64,000 bases of DNA. Origin: a bacterium (GTDB lineage Bacteria; UBP6; UBA1177; JAKLFG01). The notes under the pieces are model-generated. The model did no database searches. It was not told where the DNA came from and saw only the letters and a list, made by a program, of their open reading frames with translations. Below are positions 20,166-27,826 of the stretch, piece after piece; the first letter of the stretch is position 1; each line of letters opens with the position of its first letter. The stretch lies in contig JAKLIW010000008.1 of assembly GCA_022709425.1 (NCBI GenBank), positions 62,001-126,000 on the forward strand. Reading direction: 5' to 3'. The position numbers and the translations under genes were made by a program.

Positions 20166-22700
20166 CTAGGCTACGAGCGATTGGGGAAGGTAGGTCTTGA
20201 TATAGTCTATCGTCGACCGGCGAATGTCTTTTTCTATCTTCTGCAATTCGGTCATGGTGAGTTTCGGATTGTTGACCAGCCGCGTAAAGTCGCCTTCGTC
20301 GATGATCCGGCGTATCTCGGCGTCGGTGATGTAGGCGGCGAACAGGTTGCGAAGTGCGGACAGATCGGTATCACCGACCTTGGAAACGGTGATATACTTG
20401 AAAAACTCTTCGTCGAGCAGTTCATTGCGGCTCTTGAATCGGTCGAGACTGCCGAGTATCTTTTCGACTATCTCGCGGATGGTCGGGGTGCGGTCAAGGC
20501 CAAGAGAGTCGCGCAGACCGGCAAGGGTTATTTTCGATTCGGGGTTGTCGAAGAAATTGACCCGCAAATATTCCTCTATCGCCTCGATGTTGTCGGCCGG
20601 AAGTTCCTTGCGACCGAAGATAAGTTCTTTCATCTGTTCCTCGAACCGGCCGAACATCATCCGGTCGACCTTCATGCCGAATTCGCCGATGGGGGTCGAT
20701 ACCATTTGAGCGAGCGGATCGAAGTTGAAGTTTTCGAAAAGACCGCTCGGTGTCGGCTTCTCCCCGCTTCCCGGCTCACCTGTTCCGGTGGGCTCCGGCG
20801 GCAGTTTCCGCAATTGTTTGTAGTCATACTTCTCTTCAAAGTACTCAAAACTGGCAAAGAAATCGAAGAGATAGAACGATTCCTTTTTCTTTTCGGTGGT
20901 CTTTTTGCTGAACGGATCTTTATAGGAAAAAGTATAGGTGCGGGTGCCGCGCCCTTTGATCTGGATGAAGTCGCTCGGGCTGAATATCGGCCGCATCAGC
21001 ACGACATTAAGGATATCTTCGCAGTCGTAGCCGGTGGTCATCATGCCGACGGTGATGCAGACGCGGGCGCGGCTCGACTTGTAGCCATCGATGAACCGGG
21101 TGTGTCCCAGCAGATTGTTGTTGGCAAAGTTTATTGTGAACTGTTTGGCGTCGGTCACATTCGAGGTGACCTGTACGGCGAAATCGGAGTTATACTTACC
21201 GGGATAGAGCCGATCTATCATTTCGTTGAGAAGTTGCGTTATCTTGGAGGCGTGCGCTTGACTGACGCAGAACACCAGAGTCTTGCCGATCTCGCCACTT
21301 AGCGGGTCGCGTTGGGCATGTTTCAGGAAGGTGGCGCACAACATTCCGTTGGTGGGATCCGAGAAGAATTTCTTTTCAAAATCGCGGTGTTTAAAGAGCT
21401 TTTCAACCTTGCCGCCGTTCCCGTCATCGACCATTGTAGCGTATCCTTTCTCGGAAAGCAGTTCGGTCGTTATCTCGGTGCGGGTATCATGGACGATGGG
21501 ATTGACCAGATATTTGTCTTTCACGCCGTCGAGCAGACTGTAGGAATAGGTCGGATTGCCGTCGGGGCAACCGAAGGTGCGGTAGGTGTCGAGGAGTATC
21601 CGGCGCTCCAATTCTTTCGGTTCGATCCGCTGGTAGCGGTCCCTCTCGACGAACTTGAGATAGTCTTTTGGCGTCGCCGTCAGACCGAGTTTCCAGCCGT
21701 GGAAATACTCGAACAGAGCACGCGCATTGCCGTTTATCGACCGGTGCGCCTCGTCCGATATGATGAAATCGAAATCGAGCGGCGAAAATAAGTGTTGATA
21801 TTTGTTGTCGGAAAGGAGGCTCTGAACGGTCGAGACCACTATCTCGGCCTGTTGCCAGTCGTTTCTCTTTTCCTTATATATTATAAGGTACGGAAAATCG
21901 TTTTTGAGATAGTGGGTGAAGTTTTTCCATGCCTGCTCTTCCAGTTCAAGCCGGTCGACGAGGAAAAGGACCTTAGAGGCATTGCCGGTTTTAAGAAACA
22001 GTTTTATCAACGCCGCCGCGACCAATGTTTTGCCGGTACCGGTCGCCATCTCGAACAGGAAGCGTTCGTTCCCTTTTTTCGCTTGTTCTTGGAGTTTTTC
22101 TATAGCTCTTATTTGGTATGGACGGAGGAATCTTAAATTGTTCTCAGCAATAAACACCGGGCGAGTTTTTTCATCTCGATATCCGGCATTGGTCGCATAG
22201 TCGGGCATCTGCGTCAACACGACATAATCGTCCCCGACCTTTTCGCCGACCAGCGCCGCCACATCCTTTTTCGCCGTTTCGGTGACCCCTATCGTTTCGG
22301 GCGAGGGAAAGCGGGAAATAACATAAGGGTTACCCTGTTCAATGTCCCATAAGTAATGAAGCCGTCCGTTGGAAAGGATGACGAAACGGCACCGCTTGCT
22401 TTCGGCATAGGCGCGCGCCTGCTCTTTGGCGTCGAGCGGGTTTTTCCCTTCTCGTTTCGCTTCGAGAACGACGAGCGGTTTCTGGCGATTGTCAACGAGG
22501 AGAAAGTCAAGGTAGCCGTTGGCAGTTTTCTCGAAGTCGTTGCCGAACTCGTCGAGTCTTTTCTTGGTCAGTTTGGTGCCGATCTCAAGAACGATGTTGG
22601 CGTGGCCGTTCTCGTCATCGAAAAAGCGCCAGCCCGATTCTTCGAGTAGCTTGTTGATACGGATTCGGGCGGTCGCTTCCTTTTGACTTTGTTTGCCCAT
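20166..22700 (-). CDS. hsdR: Type I restriction endonuclease subunit HsdR
   Basis: DNA translocase-nuclease of 844 aa. N-terminal PD-(D/E)xK nuclease with GYLDFLLVDNR and VVLEAKR (Asp, then Glu-x-Lys). SF2 helicase with Walker A EMATGTGKTLVAAA, DEAH box ISDEAHRSI, motif III GLTATP and motif VI around IQIKGRGTRTY. The C-terminal region (about 690-844) resembles the EcoEI HsdR C-terminal domain that contacts the methylase. I chose ATG 22700 (MGKQSQKEATARIR); the longer frame adds 19 residues that cover the promoter. First gene of a four-gene defence operon; GC is lower than in the flanking housekeeping genes. Confidence 0.93.
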   Translation of the reverse strand: MGKQSQKEATARIRINKLLEESGWRFFDDENGHANIVLEIGTKLTKKRLDEFGNDFEKTANGYLDFLLVDNRQKPLVVLEAKREGKNPLDAKEQARAYAESKRCRFVILSNGRLHYLWDIEQGNPYVISRFPSPETIGVTETAKKDVAALVGEKVGDDYVVLTQMPDYATNAGYRDEKTRPVFIAENNLRFLRPYQIRAIEKLQEQAKKGNERFLFEMATGTGKTLVAAALIKLFLKTGNASKVLFLVDRLELEEQAWKNFTHYLKNDFPYLIIYKEKRNDWQQAEIVVSTVQSLLSDNKYQHLFSPLDFDFIISDEAHRSINGNARALFEYFHGWKLGLTATPKDYLKFVERDRYQRIEPKELERRILLDTYRTFGCPDGNPTYSYSLLDGVKDKYLVNPIVHDTRTEITTELLSEKGYATMVDDGNGGKVEKLFKHRDFEKKFFSDPTNGMLCATFLKHAQRDPLSGEIGKTLVFCVSQAHASKITQLLNEMIDRLYPGKYNSDFAVQVTSNVTDAKQFTINFANNNLLGHTRFIDGYKSSRARVCITVGMMTTGYDCEDILNVVLMRPIFSPSDFIQIKGRGTRTYTFSYKDPFSKKTTEKKKESFYLFDFFASFEYFEEKYDYKQLRKLPPEPTGTGEPGSGEKPTPSGLFENFNFDPLAQMVSTPIGEFGMKVDRMMFGRFEEQMKELIFGRKELPADNIEAIEEYLRVNFFDNPESKITLAGLRDSLGLDRTPTIREIVEKILGSLDRFKSRNELLDEEFFKYITVSKVGDTDLSALRNLFAAYITDAEIRRIIDEGDFTRLVNNPKLTMTELQKIEKDIRRSTIDYIKTYLPQSLVA

Positions 22701-22728
22701 AGTTCCCGCTCCGCGTAGTTGCGGGGCT

Positions 22729-22757
22729 ATTGTAGCCATTCGAGGTCCGCTTTTCAA
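22729..22757 (-). promoter_or_regulatory. sigma70-type promoter of the restriction operon
   Basis: Minus strand TTGAAA (22757-22752), 17-bp spacer, TACAAT (22734-22729), 29 bp before the hsdR ATG. An AT-rich stretch (22769-22784) lies just upstream. Confidence 0.65.
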
Positions 22758-22799
22758 TTTTTCTGTCCTATATATTATATGGTAAGAAAGGGCTTCTTT

Positions 22800-24464
22800 T
22801 TAGAATAGTCCGCTTATCGCCCCGTCGCTCCGGATGTCCATCCGGTCGGAGGCGGGCGACTCGGGGAGTCCCGGCATGGTCATGATGTCGCTGGTGTAGA
22901 CCACCATGAAACCGGCGCCGGCGCTTACCTTCACATCGCGGATCTCCACGGTGAATCCGGTAGGGCGCCCCTTGAGGTCGGGGTTGTCGGAAAGCGACGA
23001 CTGGGTCTTGGCCATGCAGATGGGCAGGCCGCGGTAGCCCCAGTTCTCGCGCTCCTCAATTTTCGTCAGGACCGAGCGCGGGATATGGACGCCGTCGGCG
23101 CCGTACATGGTCTTTGCGACTTTCTCTATCTTCACCGGCACCGGGTCGTCGAGTTCGTAGGTGTACTTCACCGGCCCGTGCGTCCCGTGGGCCGCCTCCC
23201 AGACCGCCGTCGCAAGGTCGGTCGCCCCGGCGCCCCCCTTACCCCACACCTCGATGGGGAAGGCGGTCGCGCCGCTTTTTTCGCAGAGCCGCCGGACCGC
23301 CGCGATCTCTTCGTCGGTGTCGCCGGGGAATTGGTTGAGCGCGACGATGACCGGCCGACCGAAGGAGCGCATATTGCCGATGTGTTTCTCGAGGTTCGGG
23401 AAACCCCGTTCCACCGCCGCCGGGTCGGCCTGCGTCAGGTTCTTGCGGGCCATCCCGCCGTGGTATTTGAGGGCGCGGATGGTCGCCACGATCACCACCG
23501 CGTCGGGCGGCGTCATACCCTTCTTACGCGAGACGAGGTTGAAGAACTTCTCGCCGCCGAGGTCTGATGCGAAACCCGCCTCGGTCACGACGATGTCGGC
23601 CAGCCGTCGCGCGAGGTCGGTCGCGATTATCGAATTGGTGCCGTGGGCGATATTGGCGAAGGGGCCGGCGTGGATGAAGGCGGGATTCCCCTCGATGGTC
23701 TGGACGAGGTTCGGCTTCAGCGCGTTGTGCAGCAGTATCGCCATCGCCCCGTGCGCGTTGAGGTCGTGGGCGTGGAGCGGCTCACCTTTGGGTTTGACCG
23801 CGACGATGATGTTCCCCAGCCGTTTCTTGAGGTCGTCGAGGTCGTAGGCGAGCGCGAGTATCGCCATCACCTCGGAGGAGGCCGTTATCTCGAACTTGCT
23901 TTCGCGCACCTGCCCCGCCTCCTTGCCGAGCCCGATGACGATGTTGCGGAGCGACCGGTCGTTCATGTCCATGACGCGGTGCCAGACGATCTCGCGCGGC
24001 AGGAGACACTGCTGGGTGACCCGCGAATACTGGTTGTCGATGAGCGCCGCGAGGAGGTTGTGAGCGGTGGTGACGGCATGGATGTCGCCGGTGAAGTGGA
24101 GGTTGATGTCGGTCATCGGCAGGACCTGCGAAAAGCCGCCGCCCGCCGCGCCCCCCTTGACGCCGAAGACCGGGCCGAGCGACGGTTCGCGCAGGGTCAC
24201 GACCGACTTCTTCCCGATACGGTTGAGCGCTTCGGACAGGCCGATGGAGACGGTGGTCTTCCCTTCGCCCAGCGGGGTGGGGGTCATCGCGGTGACGAGC
24301 ACCTGCTTGGCGTGCGGCTCGCCCAGTTCGCGGGCGGTGAGTTTCACCTTGGCGATATGGTCGCCGTGCAGTTCCAGATGTTCGCGGCGCAGCCCCAGTT
24401 TGGCGGCGATGTCGGTGATGGGCCGGAGCGGTACCTGCGAGGCGATCTCGATGTCGGTGGGCAT
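22800..24464 (-). CDS. fhs: Formate-tetrahydrofolate ligase
   Basis: ATP-dependent ligase making 10-formyl-THF from formate and THF in one-carbon metabolism (554 aa, the usual length). Signatures: PTPLGEGKTT (P-loop, residues about 62-71), the REPSLGPVFGVKGGAAGGG stretch, FANIAHGTNSIIATD and the C-terminal KTQSSLSDNP. Homologs act as tetramers. The ATG at 24464 follows a consensus SD (GAAGGAGGT). It is a single-gene unit with its own promoter (24498-24526) and a structured RNA with terminator immediately upstream on the same strand, which may be its leader or an independent RNA. Confidence 0.97.
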   Translation of the reverse strand: MPTDIEIASQVPLRPITDIAAKLGLRREHLELHGDHIAKVKLTARELGEPHAKQVLVTAMTPTPLGEGKTTVSIGLSEALNRIGKKSVVTLREPSLGPVFGVKGGAAGGGFSQVLPMTDINLHFTGDIHAVTTAHNLLAALIDNQYSRVTQQCLLPREIVWHRVMDMNDRSLRNIVIGLGKEAGQVRESKFEITASSEVMAILALAYDLDDLKKRLGNIIVAVKPKGEPLHAHDLNAHGAMAILLHNALKPNLVQTIEGNPAFIHAGPFANIAHGTNSIIATDLARRLADIVVTEAGFASDLGGEKFFNLVSRKKGMTPPDAVVIVATIRALKYHGGMARKNLTQADPAAVERGFPNLEKHIGNMRSFGRPVIVALNQFPGDTDEEIAAVRRLCEKSGATAFPIEVWGKGGAGATDLATAVWEAAHGTHGPVKYTYELDDPVPVKIEKVAKTMYGADGVHIPRSVLTKIEERENWGYRGLPICMAKTQSSLSDNPDLKGRPTGFTVEIRDVKVSAGAGFMVVYTSDIMTMPGLPESPASDRMDIRSDGAISGLF

Positions 24465-24497
24465 GGGGGAACCTCCTTCTCAAAAATAGATCGGCCG

Positions 24498-24526
24498 ATT
24501 CTACCGATTGCGGACAAGAAAGGCAA
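24498..24526 (-). promoter_or_regulatory. sigma70-type promoter proximal to fhs
   Basis: Minus strand TTGCCT (24526-24521), 17-bp spacer, TAGAAT (24503-24498). It begins in the T-run of the upstream terminator, so fhs could be expressed independently of the structured RNA unit. Confidence 0.5.
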
Positions 24527-24563
24527 AAAAAGAAAGAGGGCCCCGGGGAAGGGCCCTGCTTTC
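24525..24563 (-). terminator. Rho-independent terminator upstream of fhs
   Basis: Read leftwards: GAAAG, bulged C, AGGGCCC, seven-base loop, GGGCCCT, CTTTC, then seven T (24531-24525). The 12-bp stem with one bulge plus T-run is a strong intrinsic terminator. It lies 61 bases before the fhs start codon, on the same strand, where no upstream coding gene exists to be terminated. Confidence 0.8.
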
Positions 24564-24636
24564 GGAGTTAACCAGCGTGCGAAGAGGAAATCACGCTCCG
24601 GGACTCACGAATTGAGTAACTCAATAGACCGCGCTT
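24525..24636 (-). ncRNA. Candidate structured RNA or attenuating leader before fhs
   Basis: On the minus strand a three-way junction can be drawn. P1 pairs 24622-24617 (GAGTTA) with 24570-24565 (TAACTC). P2 is CTCA/TGAG (24616-24613 with 24607-24604, short loop). P3 is AGCGTG/CACGCT (24597-24592 with 24579-24574, 12-nt loop). The terminator follows directly after P1. This is the layout of a transcription-attenuating riboswitch or of a short independent RNA. It does not match what I recall of the THF or ZTP riboswitches that control fhs in other bacteria. The 5' end is unknown; a TTGACA stands at 24666-24661 but its -10 is weak. Confidence 0.45.
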
Positions 24637-24660
24637 TATTCAGAAAGTTTCCCGCGGTCT
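24626..24660. promoter_or_regulatory. 8-bp inverted repeat beside a minus-strand -35 box
   Basis: Arms agaccgcg (24626-24633) and cgcggtct (24653-24660) are separated by 19 bases. The right arm abuts TTGACA (24666-24661, minus strand), so the repeat covers the presumed -10 region. It may be an operator or the first hairpin of the transcript. Confidence 0.4.
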
Positions 24661-24748
24661 TGTCAATATGCCGGAATTACTTGCGATAGGCATCATTATG
24701 CCCCGTGTGCCGGAAAGGTAATGCCGACGGCGTCTTTTCCCGAAAATC

Positions 24749-24777
24749 TTGTAAAACGGTGCGGCGGTGACTATGAT
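24749..24777 (+). promoter_or_regulatory. sigma70-type promoter for the cyclase-like gene
   Basis: TTGTAA, 17-bp spacer, TATGAT, ending 25 bp before the ATG at 24803. An upstream in-frame ATG at 24767 lies inside this promoter and is therefore rejected as start. The remaining bases from 24667 show no gene. Confidence 0.6.
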
Positions 24778-24802
24778 GGGCGCGATCTTAAGGGAGTCGG
24801 CC

Positions 24803-25855
24803 ATGCCGCGTAACGAGACCTTCGGAACGGTACTTCTGCTCGATATCATGAATTCCTCCGAGTACGCCAATGTGCTCTCGGTCAAGGACTACTACGAGAC
24901 CTTCCTGCGCGAATTCAACGAAACGGTCCTGCGCGCCACCGAACTTTATTTCAACAACTATCCCGGCAATGTCTATGACGCCTCGAATCACTATGTCGAG
25001 GTGGTGGGGGACGAAGGGCGCGTGTTCCTGTTCTCCGACAATCCGGGGCGCGATGTCCAGACGGCGCTCGATCTGGCGATGCTCATCAAGATCGCGTGGA
25101 TCAACGGCAGTTTCAACCGGTCGCGCATCTTCCAGAATAAGGCGCCCGAAGATCTCGGCGCCGGCATCAACTCCGGCTACCTCTATATCAAGGAGAACGG
25201 CCAGCTCGAAGGGTTCAGCATCAATCTGACCAAGCGCATTGAGAGCCACACGCGGTTCGGTTCGGTCAGCAAGATCATGATGCACAAGACCTCGCGCGCC
25301 ATCCTTGACCGCTATGTCACCGAGAACCGCATCGCGATGCGCCTGCCGGTGAACGGCCGCGAGATACTCCTGCCCCAGCACTACTTCTTCAAGTTCTCGG
25401 GCAACATCGAACTCAAAGGGATCGCCCAGCCGGTGCCGGTCTATGAACTCCAGTACATCAACTGGGGGACGCGCCCCTTCTTTATGGAAGCGTCCTTCGT
25501 CGAGGCGCTGACCAAACGGTCGCTTGCCGATTTCACCAACATCCTCGAAACGGCGCTGTCGCTGTCGGTGCTCGACACGACGATAAACAATCTGCTCCTG
25601 TTCCTCGCCATCATGAACGGCAACTGGGAAGGGGCGGCGCGCGTCTCCAAGACACTCTACGAAGAACTCGGGGGCATCATGGAGATCCCGCTCGTGGCGG
25701 CGATAGCCAACATCAACCTCGCCAAGAGTCAGCCGAAGGAACAGTCGCGCCGGTGCCTTCTCTACGGGCGCCGCTGGCTCGAGATAGCGCGCACCATTCG
25801 GCCGCACGCCGAACAGATAGACGAACTCGAAGCGATCCTCGCGGCAGAGAAATAA
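24803..25855 (+). CDS. Class III adenylate/guanylate cyclase-like protein
   Basis: Cytosolic protein of 350 aa whose first 190 residues follow the class III cyclase homology domain: metal-site Asp14 (VLLLDIMNSS) and Asp70 (VVGDEGRVFLF), a GAGINSG strand corresponding to the usual GIHTG, and Asn141/Arg145 (NLTKRIES), the transition-state pair. Adenine/guanine-selecting residues cannot be assigned, so cAMP, cGMP or no product are all possible. The last 140 residues are helical and unassigned. Start by SD GGGAG. It converges with glyQ, six bases apart. Confidence 0.7.
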   Translation: MPRNETFGTVLLLDIMNSSEYANVLSVKDYYETFLREFNETVLRATELYFNNYPGNVYDASNHYVEVVGDEGRVFLFSDNPGRDVQTALDLAMLIKIAWINGSFNRSRIFQNKAPEDLGAGINSGYLYIKENGQLEGFSINLTKRIESHTRFGSVSKIMMHKTSRAILDRYVTENRIAMRLPVNGREILLPQHYFFKFSGNIELKGIAQPVPVYELQYINWGTRPFFMEASFVEALTKRSLADFTNILETALSLSVLDTTINNLLLFLAIMNGNWEGAARVSKTLYEELGGIMEIPLVAAIANINLAKSQPKEQSRRCLLYGRRWLEIARTIRPHAEQIDELEAILAAEK

Positions 25856-25861
25856 AGGGAA

Positions 25862-26716
25862 TTATTTATTGAACGATGCGGCGTAGGCCTGCGCGATGCC
25901 GCAGGCGAGCGTCCTGATGCGGGCGATGTATCTCTGCCGTTCGGTGACCGATATGGCGCCGCGCGCGTCGAGCAGGTTGAACGAATGGCTCGCCTTGATG
26001 CAGAATTCGTAGGCGGGACGCGGCAAGCCCTTGGCGAGCAGTTCGGCGCTGATGCGCTCATAGGTGTCGAAGAAACGGAACATATCCTCGACCGGCGCCT
26101 CCTTGAAGTTGAAGGTCGAGAATTCCACTTCGTCCTGCTTGTGGATGTCGCCGTACTTCACCTTGTCGTTCCATTTGAGATCGTAGATATTGTCGACATC
26201 CTGCAGATACATGCAGATGCGTTCGAGGCCGTAGGTCAGTTCCAGCGGCACCGGTTTGAGGTCCACGCCGCCGATCTGCTGGAAATAGGTGAACTGGCTG
26301 ATCTCCATCCCGTCGAGCCATACCTCCCAGCCGAGTCCCCACGCGCCGAGCGTCGGGCTTTCCCAGTCGTCTTCGACAAAGCGGATATCGTGGTCCTTCG
26401 GGTCGATGCCGATGGCTTTGAGGCTTTCGAGATAGAGCCCCTGCGCGTCGGTCGGGCTGGGCTTGATGAGCACCTGCAACTGGTAGAACCTCTGCATCCG
26501 GTTGGGGCTTTCGCCGTAGCGGCCGTCGGTGGGGCGGCGCGACGGCTGAACATAGACGGTGTTGATGCACCGCGGGTCGAGCGCATAGAGGAAGGTGGCG
26601 GGGTGGAAGGTGCCGGCGCCCATTTCCAGATCGTAGGGCTGCATCAGGACACAGCCGCGTTCGGTGTAGAATTTCTGGAGCCGGAAGATGAGATCCTGAA
26701 AGTTCAGTTTTTCCAT
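25862..26716 (-). CDS. glyQ: Glycyl-tRNA synthetase alpha subunit
   Basis: Catalytic alpha subunit (285 aa) of the bacterial alpha2beta2 glycyl-tRNA synthetase. It is nearly collinear with Gly[52 protein letters not shown] and the [10 protein letters not shown] region. I chose ATG 26716 (SD GAGGT); the longer frame upstream runs through the promoter. The beta subunit gene glyS, usually next to it, is not in the window. Confidence 0.96.
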   Translation of the reverse strand: MEKLNFQDLIFRLQKFYTERGCVLMQPYDLEMGAGTFHPATFLYALDPRCINTVYVQPSRRPTDGRYGESPNRMQRFYQLQVLIKPSPTDAQGLYLESLKAIGIDPKDHDIRFVEDDWESPTLGAWGLGWEVWLDGMEISQFTYFQQIGGVDLKPVPLELTYGLERICMYLQDVDNIYDLKWNDKVKYGDIHKQDEVEFSTFNFKEAPVEDMFRFFDTYERISAELLAKGLPRPAYEFCIKASHSFNLLDARGAISVTERQRYIARIRTLACGIAQAYAASFNK

Positions 26717-26745
26717 GCGATACCTCGTCGCGCAGTGACCCGCCG

Positions 26746-26773
26746 ATAGTAGCACAAAGCGACGCCAAGTCAA
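26746..26773 (-). promoter_or_regulatory. sigma70-type promoter for glyQ
   Basis: Minus strand TTGACT (26773-26768), 16-bp spacer, TACTAT (26751-26746), 30 bp before the ATG. Confidence 0.6.
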
Positions 26774-26796
26774 AAAGAAAGAAATGGGCAAAAAAA

Positions 26797-26824
26797 TTGA
26801 AAAAAAACGGTCGCGCGGTACTCT
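26797..26824 (+). promoter_or_regulatory. sigma70-type promoter for the 26884 gene
   Basis: TTGAAA, 16-bp spacer, TACTCT, 60 bp before the ATG at 26884; divergent to the glyQ promoter 23 bp away. Confidence 0.5.
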
Positions 26825-26883
26825 TGCAGGATGGGTGCGGAGAGTCGACGCCAACGAGTAAGATACAAGGAGATATCACCGGA

Positions 26884-27825
26884 ATGAAAAGACATTTCTT
26901 TTTCATGCAGGTCATCCTGCCGCTGTTGCTGTGCGTTCTGTGTTCGCCCTGTGCGGCGGCCGACAACTCTGAATCCATCGTGGTGTGGCGCGTCGAGCCT
27001 AAGACCGGCGTCACCGAAAAGGATGCCGATGTGGTGAGCGCGATGGTCGCCATGGAGGTCGGACGGATATCGGGCAAGCAGGTCATCGGCGAGACCGAGA
27101 TGAAGTCGCTCATGGTGGGGGAGGAGAAACGACTTTCCTGCGGCGCCGACGATACTGCCTGTTACGCCGAGATCGGCGCGGCGCTGGGCGCTCCCGAATC
27201 GATCATCGGAACGCTCGCCAAAATGGGCGACTACTGGATACTCTACCTTCAGCGGCTCAACGTCCGCAATGCCACGATATTGGGCCGGGCCGAATTCAAG
27301 GCGAAGGGCGATATCAACCTGCTGGTCGAGGGGATCCAGCCGGCGGTGGGCGACCTGTTCGACAAGGTCGTCGCCAAACCAGCGCCCGCCGCGCCGGCGG
27401 CTCAGCCGATCGCGCCGCAGGTGGTGGTACCCGCGCCGACAGCCGCAGACCCGGCTACAGCGACCATTCCGCAGGCCCCGGCGATGCTGCCGGAACCGGC
27501 CCCCGCGCCGCGCACCCTGACGGCGCTCGGCTGGAGCGGCGTCGGCCTTCTGGCGGGCGGCGGCGCCTTCATGGCGCTGGCGGGCATTGCCCACTGGCAG
27601 ACGGGCGAGGCGAAAAAAGACTATGACGCCGGGAAGACGAACGGCGACCGGAGCGACTACAATATGTGGAGCGGCACGATGATCGCCTCGTATGTGATCG
27701 GCGGCGCGGCGCTGGGAACTGGCATGGCGCTCCTGATATGGGATCTGGTGGCTGAAAAACCGGTGCAGGCGGCGGTGGTGCCGGTGCCGGGCGGTGCGAT
27801 GATTACTCTTGCGGGGAGTTGGTGA
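26884..27825 (+). CDS. Exported protein of unknown function
   Basis: Protein of 313 aa with a signal peptide (MKRHFFFMQVILPLLLCVLCSPCAAA). Residues 25-150 form a compact alpha/beta domain with one Cys pair (CGADDTAC), reminiscent of exported proteins in myxobacteria that detect or compute a level with EVGRISGKQVIGETEM-like segments. A Pro/Ala-rich linker (about 160-215) leads to two hydrophobic segments (GWSGVGLLAGGGAFMALAGI; IASYVIGGAALGTGMALLIW). I do not recognise a function. It ends one base before the ATG of the DUF1566 lipoprotein, so the two are probably translated together. Confidence 0.65.
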   Translation: MKRHFFFMQVILPLLLCVLCSPCAAADNSESIVVWRVEPKTGVTEKDADVVSAMVAMEVGRISGKQVIGETEMKSLMVGEEKRLSCGADDTACYAEIGAALGAPESIIGTLAKMGDYWILYLQRLNVRNATILGRAEFKAKGDINLLVEGIQPAVGDLFDKVVAKPAPAAPAAQPIAPQVVVPAPTAADPATATIPQAPAMLPEPAPAPRTLTALGWSGVGLLAGGGAFMALAGIAHWQTGEAKKDYDAGKTNGDRSDYNMWSGTMIASYVIGGAALGTGMALLIWDLVAEKPVQAAVVPVPGGAMITLAGSW

Positions 27826-27826
27826 T

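Noticed and set aside
19173..21302. A 709-codon plus-strand frame across hsdR and hsdMS.
   Set aside because: It spans two real minus-strand genes and their junction and shows no domain. The type I restriction motifs on the other strand explain the region.
16712..22799. An integrase, transposase or tRNA-associated attachment site for the restriction island.
   Set aside because: No such gene or tRNA is visible at either edge; only short AT-rich motifs were found.
24525..24666. A ZTP (pfl), THF or SAM riboswitch before fhs.
   Set aside because: The conserved cores I remember for these classes are not visible, so I report only an unassigned structured RNA.
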